5,827 nt of DNA from CANLWN01 sp039815505 (GTDB lineage Bacteria; Bacteroidota; Bacteroidia; Flavobacteriales; Flavobacteriaceae): the NCBI GenBank assembly GCA_039815505.1, contig JBCBZE010000225.1:1-5827 (forward strand), read 5' to 3'. This document shows positions 1 through 4,965 of this stretch, piece by piece; the first letter of the stretch is position 1, and each line of letters starts with the position of its first letter. A program made the translations under genes and the position numbers. The notes below the pieces were generated by a model. It worked only from the letters and a program-made list of their open reading frames with translations, was not told where the DNA came from and ran no database searches.

Positions 1-597
1 AACGATGCGGTCCTATGGTTAACATCCGATATTTGGCCTTTGATACGTAAACAAATGCCCCAGGCCAAGCTACAGGTCTATGGTTCCTATCTGCCAAAAG
101 GGATAGAGCAACTCCATCGACCGAAGGACGGTTTTTATGTGATGGGTAGGGCGGAAGACTCGGCGGTGGTCATGGGCCGGGCCAAAGTAAGTTTGGCCCC
201 TTTGCGTTTTGGGGCCGGTATCAAAGGGAAGTTGGTGGAATCCATGTTGTGCGGTACGCCCAATGTCACTACCGGTATAGGCTCTGAAGGCATGTGTGGC
301 CAGCTCCATTGGAACGGCAAGATCGCCAATACGTCCCAAGCCTTTGCCGATGCCGCCGTAGCGCTCTACCAAGATAAAATGGCATGGGAACAGGCGCAAC
401 AAAATGGGATTACCATCATTAATCAATGGTATGATAAAGATATATTGGTCCATGAATTATCGTCCAGAATTAAAGACATGCTTTATAATTTGGAGCACTA
501 TAGAGGCCAAAACTTTACAGGTGCTTTGTTAGCACACCATACTTTGGCCAGTACCAAATATATGGCCAAATGGATCGAGGCCAAAAATAGGGTATAG
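1..597 (+). CDS. GT-B fold glycosyltransferase, C-terminal part (5' end outside window)
   Basis: The frame is open from the first base, so the start is upstream of the window; 198 codons and a TAG stop are visible. The fragment looks like the nucleotide-sugar-binding half of a GT4-like glycosyltransferase. It begins with a strand-helix unit typical of these enzymes (AVLWL...IWPLIRKQMPQAKLQVYG), and continues with APLRFGAGIKGKLVESMLCGTP. In that stretch the GxK...E...G-P pattern is the usual donor-sugar binding motif, with the Glu at codon 80 of the fragment. Family members transfer sugars to polysaccharide or lipid carriers at the cytoplasmic face; donor and acceptor cannot be inferred here. 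The fragment has higher GC (about 50% in a counted line) than the next gene, so it probably belongs to the older backbone. No operon link to the next gene is likely, because 289 bases separate them. The family call is fairly secure; the exact function is unknown. Confidence 0.82.
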   Translation, partial: NDAVLWLTSDIWPLIRKQMPQAKLQVYGSYLPKGIEQLHRPKDGFYVMGRAEDSAVVMGRAKVSLAPLRFGAGIKGKLVESMLCGTPNVTTGIGSEGMCGQLHWNGKIANTSQAFADAAVALYQDKMAWEQAQQNGITIINQWYDKDILVHELSSRIKDMLYNLEHYRGQNFTGALLAHHTLASTKYMAKWIEAKNRV

Positions 598-633
598 GGG
601 AAGTTTCGTTATCGTTTCTGTATATGATCGGTT

Positions 634-660
634 GTGGAAAGGACACAGGTCATTTTCCAC
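634..660 (+). other. Imperfect hairpin downstream of the glycosyltransferase gene
   Basis: GTGGAAA (634-640) pairs with TTTCCAC (654-660), and an inner GAC (642-644) pairs with GTC (649-651) around an ACAG loop. A small asymmetric bulge (G against AT) separates the two stems. It lies 37 bases after the stop codon, where a transcript end would be expected, but no T-run follows, so it is not a standard intrinsic terminator. The rest of 598-886 shows a 10-base palindrome CAATTAATTG (712-721) and A/T-rich sequence leading to the next start. I see no convincing gene and no clear TAnnTTTG promoter box there, although a promoter for the regulator gene must presumably lie in this gap. Confidence 0.35.
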
Positions 661-886
661 CGTACCAAAAGATAATTAATAAGATTAAATTTTCGGGAGG
701 AGATGGGGTCACAATTAATTGAACGCACCGTTATGAACTGTATTACATAGCTTAGAATTATAATAGGTGCAAAATGATCTTTAATACGATTTAATGTGTG
801 ATTTTGAGTTGAATTATTTGTCCAAAAAAAGTATTGATTAGAAACCGATAACACAATTTTTATGTTGTCAAGTCTTAAATAAAACA

Positions 887-1900
887 ATGTTAAAAACCAT
901 TCAAATAATTGCCCTGTTACAAGGCTTTTTTTTAATATTCATTTTATTTCAACGTAAAACGGAGTATAAAAAGATCAACTTTTGGATATTATTAGGATGC
1001 ATTGTTTCCGTAATACTATATACCATTGGAGATGATGATTACAATTTATTCGCAAAAGACACAGATTGGTTTTTGTTTCACGATACCTTAATCATAACGT
1101 TTTTCTTTTTGTTTGTTCGCTATTACAAGTCTGGTAAAGAAAAGTTTAATAAAAGAGACCTTTGGTTTTTTGTACCTTATTTGATTATTGTTATTTACAA
1201 GACCATAGATACGTATTATGTTATTGAAAAAGGTTTGGTTGTTAAAATAGCCTATATAATCATTGAACTGGCCTTTTTAGCAATGCTCGGATATGCTATT
1301 TATGATATCGTTAAAAATAAAAAGGAAAAATGGCTATTGGTATTTATTGTTCCATTGACCATAATCTTTACCATAGATGAATTGTCATTTTTATTAACCA
1401 ATTCAACCGAGGCACCATACTTTTTAGATAGCTATGGAATTATATTAGCGGCAGTTTTTCTCTTTTACTATGTCCTATATAAACTGGTCATTGCACCAAA
1501 AGATGTGCTTCCCAAATCGGATGGTTCCAAATACAAAACTTCAAGTCTAAACACAAAAAACATTGAGGTCAATAAATCTGAATTATTGCGTTTAATGGCG
1601 GAAGAAAAGCTATTTAAAAACAGTAAGCTTACCGTTAATGAGGTTGCTGAACAACTCAATATTCCAAGACAGCATTTATCAGAAATTCTAAACGTTCACA
1701 TGAAAATAGGATTTCAAGATTTATTGAACCAATACCGAGTTGAAGAATTTATAGAATGCCTACAAAACGAAACCTATAAAAACTACACATTATTAGGCAT
1801 TGCCAACGAGGTAGGTTTTAGCTCAAAATCGTCCTTTAACACCACCTTTAAAAAGTTAAAGGGAATAACACCAAGTCAGTATAAAAAGCAATTGAGTTAA
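887..1900 (+). CDS. Membrane-anchored AraC-family transcriptional regulator
   Basis: This 337-residue protein combines a hydrophobic N-terminal half with a C-terminal AraC-type DNA-binding domain. About seven membrane-spanning stretches can be picked out by eye: roughly residues 5-22, 30-48, 62-79, 91-108, 118-140, 149-170 and 183-201. A polar linker (about 204-235) follows. Two helix-turn-helix units come next, the first around 248-269 (LTVNEVAEQLNIPRQHLSEI) and the second around 301-335, with the family signature elements ANEVGFSSKSSFNTTFKK and GITPSQYK. The ATG at 887 places the first helix right at the N-terminus and is preceded by an A-rich leader (TAAATAAAACA) usual for this phylum. The domain order suggests a one-component sensor at the inner membrane; the ligand is unknown. 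It lies directly upstream of the peroxidase operon in the same orientation, so that operon is the obvious candidate target. GC is about 30%, far below the flanking genes. Confidence 0.9.
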   Translation: MLKTIQIIALLQGFFLIFILFQRKTEYKKINFWILLGCIVSVILYTIGDDDYNLFAKDTDWFLFHDTLIITFFFLFVRYYKSGKEKFNKRDLWFFVPYLIIVIYKTIDTYYVIEKGLVVKIAYIIIELAFLAMLGYAIYDIVKNKKEKWLLVFIVPLTIIFTIDELSFLLTNSTEAPYFLDSYGIILAAVFLFYYVLYKLVIAPKDVLPKSDGSKYKTSSLNTKNIEVNKSELLRLMAEEKLFKNSKLTVNEVAEQLNIPRQHLSEILNVHMKIGFQDLLNQYRVEEFIECLQNETYKNYTLLGIANEVGFSSKSSFNTTFKKLKGITPSQYKKQLS

Positions 1901-1915
1901 ACCCTTTTTTCCAAC

Positions 1916-1937
1916 CTAAAAAGTCTTCTTTTTTTAG
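1916..1937 (+). terminator. Weak terminator-like hairpin after the regulator gene
   Basis: CTAAAAAG (1916-1923) can pair with CTTTTTTTAG (1928-1937) around a TCTT loop, 15 bases after the regulator stop codon. The second arm itself supplies a T-run. The stem is almost all A:T and would be unstable, so this is only a possible transcription end for the regulator gene. If it works, it separates the regulator transcript from the peroxidase operon. Confidence 0.3.
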
Positions 1938-1949
1938 AAAATGAGTGCA

Positions 1950-1979
1950 AAACGTTCAAAATACGTATTCTGAACGTTT
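1950..1979 (+). promoter_or_regulatory. Upstream dyad site A (candidate operator)
   Basis: Nine-base arms AAACGTTCA (1950-1958) and TGAACGTTT (1971-1979) are exact inverted repeats around a 12-base centre. The centre itself contains the perfect palindrome AATACGTATT (1960-1969), so only the single pair 1959/1970 (A/C) breaks symmetry over 30 bases. ACGT occurs at 1952, 1963 and 1974, exactly 11 bases apart, which would put three identical steps on nearly the same face of the helix. The core 1952-1977 is matched by a second copy 96 bases downstream. It lies between the AraC-type regulator and the peroxidase gene, as expected of an operator. A hairpin in the regulator transcript is the alternative, but no T-run follows. 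The symmetry is seen directly; the binding role is inferred. Confidence 0.65.
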
Positions 1980-2047
1980 AGAATACCAGTTTAACGTTTT
2001 GTTCAAATAATTGAATATCAGGGGTTAGTGAGTTTTTTTTGCTAAAA

Positions 2048-2073
2048 ACGTGCAACAAACGTATTCTGCACGT
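2048..2073 (+). promoter_or_regulatory. Downstream dyad site B (second copy of candidate operator)
   Basis: ACGTGCA (2048-2054) and TGCACGT (2067-2073) are exact inverted repeats around a 12-base centre ending in ACGTATTC. Aligned with site A the 26-base cores agree at 22 positions. Two of the four differences are a matched pair (T to G at position 5, A to C at position 22), so the arm symmetry is kept. ACGT again recurs every 11 bases (2048, 2059, 2070). The site ends 30 bases before a promoter-like TACTTTTG box, a position suited to an activator binding just upstream of RNA polymerase. The likely binder is the AraC-type protein encoded at 887-1900, but no direct evidence links them. Confidence 0.62.
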
Positions 2074-2103
2074 ACTTCATTTTTAAGCCATGAACAACCA
2101 TTC

Positions 2104-2111
2104 TACTTTTG
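2104..2111 (+). promoter_or_regulatory. Bacteroidota -7-like promoter box for the peroxidase operon
   Basis: TACTTTTG matches the TAnnTTTG consensus used by the primary sigma factor of Bacteroidota at every fixed position. It lies 30 bases before the ATG at 2142. No good TTTG or TTG -33 element is present at the expected distance, only a T-run at 2080-2084. That would fit a promoter that depends on an activator bound at site B. Short motifs of this kind also occur by chance in A/T-rich DNA. Confidence 0.45.
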
Positions 2112-2141
2112 ATTTGAAATTAAATTTTAAACCATTTAGAA

Positions 2142-3335
2142 ATGGGGAAATTCAAGTCGTGCATAACACCAAGAAACGTATTGATTTTTAATCTGATTTT
2201 GATCATGCTTATTTTTCTTTTTAACTGTACAACTGATGAAGAGGAGGATTTTTTTAATCCTGTTGCAGTTATAGAAAACTTCATTTCACCGTTACCGCAA
2301 TACACATCGGTGCCAGATAATAATGAATTGACCCGTGAAAAAATAAGTCTAGGGAGACAATTATTTTGGGATCCTATTTTATCGGGTAATAGGGATGTAG
2401 CTTGTGCAACCTGTCATCACCCGGACAAAGGTTATGCAGACGCTTTGGATTTATCCATCGGTTTTGGAGGTATTGGTTTGGGTGAACGCCGAACAGGAAC
2501 AATACGGGCACAGCGAAATGCACATACCGTACTAAATACTGCTTTTAATGGCATCACTATAAATAATGAAGTAAATCCACTTGAAGCACCGATGTTTTGG
2601 GATAATAGAGCCATGAATTTAGAGGAACAAGCCCTACTTCCGTTACTTTCAAAAGAAGAAATGCGAGGTGAGAACATACCAGAGAATGAGCTTTATGAAG
2701 TCATTGTAAATCGTTTAGATACCATACCCGAATACAAACAAGCCTTTCAAAATGCTTTTGGGACGGATGTTATAACAACTGACAGAATCGCTAAAGCTAT
2801 CGCATCGTTCGAAAGAACATTGGTAGCTACGAATAGTCCTTTTGATAGATATATGCGTGGCGATGAAACTGCCATGACACAGCAGCAGATCAACGGTATG
2901 AATGCTTTTGTGAATGTAGGCTGCGCAGAGTGCCATCGCGGGCCAATGTTTTCAGATTTTCAGTTACACACTTTAGGTGTGCCCGATAATCCAAAGTTAC
3001 CCAGACCGGACGCAAGTACTGGAGCGTATGCCTTTAGAACCCCAACGTTAAGGAATCTTGCTTTTACTGCACCATATATGCATAATGGAATGCAAACATC
3101 TCTGGAGGAAGTCATGATTTTTTATGAAGAAATTTCTGAAGGTGATGATGATCGTATCAACGCAAACTTAACTATGAGTAACATTGACCCATTGGCAAGG
3201 GAATTAGATATTGACGATGATGTCGCTGGTGCTATCATAGCTTTTATGGAAGCACTTAACGATCCAAATTTTGACAGAACGATTCCAACAGATGTCCCAA
3301 GCGGTTTACCTGTTGGCGGAAATATCAATAATTGA
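2142..3335 (+). CDS. Di-heme cytochrome c peroxidase (MauG/CcpA superfamily), predicted lipoprotein
   Basis: This 397-residue protein has two c-type heme attachment motifs, CATCH at residues 88-92 and CAECH at 261-265. The spacing is typical of bacterial di-heme cytochrome c peroxidases, which reduce hydrogen peroxide with electrons from small donors. Family landmarks around them include LGRQLFWDPILSG, MFWDNR, AIASFERTL and FRTPTLRNLAFTAPYMHNGM. The Met residues in the last one (313, 317) are possible ligand-region residues, but I cannot assign the axial ligand and so cannot separate a true peroxidase from a MauG-like oxidase. Residues 13-28 are hydrophobic and end in LFNC, an imperfect lipobox with Cys29. 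An acidic stretch (TTDEEED) follows, resembling the lipoprotein export signals that direct Bacteroidota lipoproteins to the cell surface. The ATG at 2142 gives a sensible signal peptide. The gene heads a three-gene cluster, with the next start 9 bases after its stop. Confidence 0.92.
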   Translation: MGKFKSCITPRNVLIFNLILIMLIFLFNCTTDEEEDFFNPVAVIENFISPLPQYTSVPDNNELTREKISLGRQLFWDPILSGNRDVACATCHHPDKGYADALDLSIGFGGIGLGERRTGTIRAQRNAHTVLNTAFNGITINNEVNPLEAPMFWDNRAMNLEEQALLPLLSKEEMRGENIPENELYEVIVNRLDTIPEYKQAFQNAFGTDVITTDRIAKAIASFERTLVATNSPFDRYMRGDETAMTQQQINGMNAFVNVGCAECHRGPMFSDFQLHTLGVPDNPKLPRPDASTGAYAFRTPTLRNLAFTAPYMHNGMQTSLEEVMIFYEEISEGDDDRINANLTMSNIDPLARELDIDDDVAGAIIAFMEALNDPNFDRTIPTDVPSGLPVGGNINN

Positions 3336-3344
3336 GGATAACCC

Positions 3345-3899
3345 ATGAAGAAATTCATTCTGATCTTTCTAGTTCTTAACTGCACTTTAGTCAAAGCACA
3401 ACAACCGTTAACGCCCAATGAGCAGTTGCATAAAAACGCTGGCGATGCACTTTTATTAGCTTTACCAGTATTGGCATTGAGTTCCACTTTCATATGGAAA
3501 GACGGCAAAAAAGGGACCTATCAATTTTCAAAAGCATTGGCGGGCACGCTTACACTTTCTTATGGACTCAAATATGTTATAAATAAAGAACGCCCTAATG
3601 GTGAAAACAATTATAGTTTCCCATCAGCTCATACATCAGTAACATTTGCCAGTGCGGCTTTTCTACAAAAACGCTATGGATGGGAATATGGAATTCCTGC
3701 CTATGCCATTGCAGGATACGTAGGTTATACAAGAATTAAATCCAATAAGCATGACGGTTGGGATGTTCTTGCCGGTGCTGTTATCGGAACGGGTATGGGC
3801 TATTTATTTACAAAACCTTTTGACAAGGATAAGAAGTTACAAATTAGTTCTGGGTTTATAGAAAACACACCAACACTTGGTTTCACATTTACATTTTAA
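3345..3899 (+). CDS. Exported PAP2-family phosphatase
   Basis: The 184-residue product carries the complete PAP2 acid phosphatase signature. Motif 1 is K76-x6-R83-P84, motif 2 is PSAH at 93-96, and motif 3 is R130-x5-H136-x3-D140 (within KHDGWDVLAG). His96 and His136 are the expected catalytic pair. The N-terminus (MKKFILIFLVLNC...VKA) is a good signal peptide with a likely cut after Ala18. Hydrophobic segments at about 36-50, 62-79, 117-129 and 141-156 indicate a membrane protein with its active site outside the cytoplasm. Relatives dephosphorylate undecaprenyl pyrophosphate, lipid A or phosphatidyl phosphates; the substrate here is open. The C-terminus ends in alternating aromatics (LGFTFTF), an unusual ending for an inner-membrane enzyme. 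The start follows the peroxidase stop by 9 bases, with a GAGG stretch overlapping that stop codon, so the two genes are probably cotranscribed. Confidence 0.9.
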   Translation: MKKFILIFLVLNCTLVKAQQPLTPNEQLHKNAGDALLLALPVLALSSTFIWKDGKKGTYQFSKALAGTLTLSYGLKYVINKERPNGENNYSFPSAHTSVTFASAAFLQKRYGWEYGIPAYAIAGYVGYTRIKSNKHDGWDVLAGAVIGTGMGYLFTKPFDKDKKLQISSGFIENTPTLGFTFTF

Positions 3900-3903
3900 G
3901 ATT

Positions 3904-4656
3904 ATGGCACTACAAGAAGAATTAAAAACTCAGGGTGATTTTTTATTTAAAAATAGAAGCTATTTACCATTATTGGTATTAAGTATTGGTATGGTAGTTT
4001 TTGCCTACATGGAGAGTAATGAAATAGAAACACCAAATACTTGGCTGGCCGAAGGTTTTGAGTTTTTGTGTTTGGCCGTTGGCTTATTTGGTCTTTTTAT
4101 TAGAATTGTTACTGTAGGCTATACGCCCAAAAACACCTCAGGTAGAAACACCAAAGATGGACAAATAGCCGAAGAACTTAATACCACGGGGATGTATTCT
4201 TTAGTGCGACATCCTTTATATCTAGGTAATTTTTTTATGTGGTTAAGTGTTGCGATGCTAACGGAAAATGTTTGGTTTACAGTAGCCTTTATATTGTTTT
4301 ATGCATTTTATTATGAGCGTATTATGTATGCAGAGGAGAGTTTTTTACGTGCTAAATTCAGAAAGACCTATACAGAATGGGGAGAAAGGGTCCCAGCATT
4401 TATACCATCATTTAAAAATTATAGTACACCTAAATACCCTTTTAGTATTAGAAAAGTATTGAAAAAAGAGAAGAATGGTTTTTGTGCCATCTTTTTACTC
4501 TTTTGGTTGTTCGATGTAATTTCTAGACTTTGTCAAAAAGAGCCTTTCGAATCCGAATCGCGATTTTGGCTCTATAGTGCAGTTATTGCAACGGTAACCT
4601 ATTTAATTCTAAAAATTATGAAAAAGAAAAACCTCTTAAATGAGCAAAATCGATGA
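3904..4656 (+). CDS. Isoprenylcysteine carboxyl methyltransferase/PEMT-like membrane methyltransferase
   Basis: I place the start at the ATG at 3904, 4 bases after the phosphatase stop. The frame is open further upstream (a GTG at 3877), but that would overlap the phosphatase gene and add a non-membrane tail. The 250-residue protein has hydrophobic segments at about 19-36, 52-71, 107-120 and 122-138, and two more near 192-207 and 221-238. The core motif is TGMYSLVRHPLYLGNF (95-110), the RHPxY element that forms part of the S-adenosylmethionine site in this superfamily. It is followed by ERIMYAEESFLRAKF (138-152) and VPAFIP (163-168), including the conserved Glu pair 144-145. Relatives methylate prenyl-cysteine carboxylates, phosphatidylethanolamine or small isoprenoid substrates. 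Bacteria lack prenylated CAAX proteins, so a lipid or small hydrophobic substrate is more likely. The two C-terminal helices after the catalytic core look like an add-on. Confidence 0.85.
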   Translation: MALQEELKTQGDFLFKNRSYLPLLVLSIGMVVFAYMESNEIETPNTWLAEGFEFLCLAVGLFGLFIRIVTVGYTPKNTSGRNTKDGQIAEELNTTGMYSLVRHPLYLGNFFMWLSVAMLTENVWFTVAFILFYAFYYERIMYAEESFLRAKFRKTYTEWGERVPAFIPSFKNYSTPKYPFSIRKVLKKEKNGFCAIFLLFWLFDVISRLCQKEPFESESRFWLYSAVIATVTYLILKIMKKKNLLNEQNR

Positions 4657-4696
4657 CTCTTAATGTAAATTTCAAATACTCGTCCAATAAATAATC

Positions 4697-4777
4697 ATGA
4701 ACAAGACACTGATTTTCTAAGTCTTACTTATATCCAGTCTAGGATTTTTACAAGAAAAATCGCTATCAATGGTCTAC
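4697..4777 (+). pseudogene. Possible relic of a secreted-protein gene (signal peptide with in-frame stop)
   Basis: From the ATG at 4697 the frame reads MNKTLIF, then a TAA stop at 4718-4720, then VLLISSLGFLQEKSLSMVY and a second TAA at 4778. Ignoring the first stop, this is a textbook export signal: a Lys near the start, a hydrophobic core and a polar continuation. That suggests the beginning of an exported protein that has been inactivated. The mature part cannot be recognised, and the stretch is short enough that the resemblance may be accidental. It starts 40 bases after the methyltransferase stop, so it could once have been a fourth gene of the operon. Low certainty. Confidence 0.22.
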
Positions 4778-4914
4778 TAAAAGACCAAATCAATAGGGAA
4801 ACCCTTTTGGGAGCTACCATATGGTTAAGAGTGACCTTGTCGGGATGCCATTTCCAAATACGGGGCCCGTTGAAGTGCGCGGGGACCTTGCTCGCCAACG
4901 GCTGGATTGTGGTG

Positions 4915-4943
4915 TTGTTTCCTTTGGTTTTTAGCTATCTTTA
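4915..4943 (+). promoter_or_regulatory. Likely menB promoter (TTG ... TATCTTTA)
   Basis: TTG at 4915-4917 and TATCTTTA at 4936-4943 are separated by 18 bases. The second box matches TAnnTTTG at five of the six fixed positions. The pair fits the -33/-7 arrangement of Bacteroidota promoters. The box ends 22 bases before the menB ATG at 4966, implying a short leader. This also supports translation from 4966 rather than from start codons further upstream in the same frame. Confidence 0.4.
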
Positions 4944-4965
4944 CGCTCCAAAATACAGATATCCT

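Larger units (their letters stand above)
4657..4965. other. 309-base gap before menB: composition boundary, gene relic, promoter
   Basis: The gap has two halves. Up to about 4800 it is A/T-rich like the upstream operon (19 of 60 GC in 4681-4740). From about 4800 it is G/C-rich like menB (38 of 60 GC in 4861-4920). The first half contains a broken signal-peptide-like reading frame and a small inverted repeat, TGGTCT (4770-4775) with AGACCA (4782-4787), without a T-run. The second half contains an unrecognised 37-codon frame (4821-4934) and the likely menB promoter. I see no tRNA and no clear insertion-sequence end in it. Confidence 0.55.

Noticed and set aside
70..453. 127-codon minus-strand frame inside the glycosyltransferase gene
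   Set aside because: It is the antisense shadow of a clear glycosyltransferase domain.
609..887. 92-codon open frame on the minus strand in the gap before the regulator gene
   Set aside because: It needs a TTG start that overlaps the regulator ATG, has no recognisable domain, and lies in A/T-rich DNA rich in chance frames.
2002..2015. Small inverted repeat TTCAA-ATAA-TTGAA between sites A and B
   Set aside because: Five-base A/T-rich arms are common by chance, and the sequence lacks the ACGT phasing of the two sites.
1950..2073. CRISPR array or integron attC sites
   Set aside because: There are only two imperfect units, each itself palindromic, with no regular spacers, no cas genes and no integrase or cassette structure.
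3122..3508. 128-codon minus-strand frame across the peroxidase/phosphatase junction
   Set aside because: It is antisense to two well-supported genes and its protein shows no family features.
586..4800. AATAGGG near 586-592 and again near 4792-4798 as target-site duplication flanking the A/T-rich block
   Set aside because: A 7-base match over such a range is expected by chance, the left copy lies inside the glycosyltransferase gene, and no mobile-element ends or integrase accompany it.
4807..4965. N-terminal extension of menB by 53 residues
   Set aside because: The added residues do not resemble any MenB, and the promoter-like boxes fall inside this stretch. The ATG at 4966 gives the normal family length.
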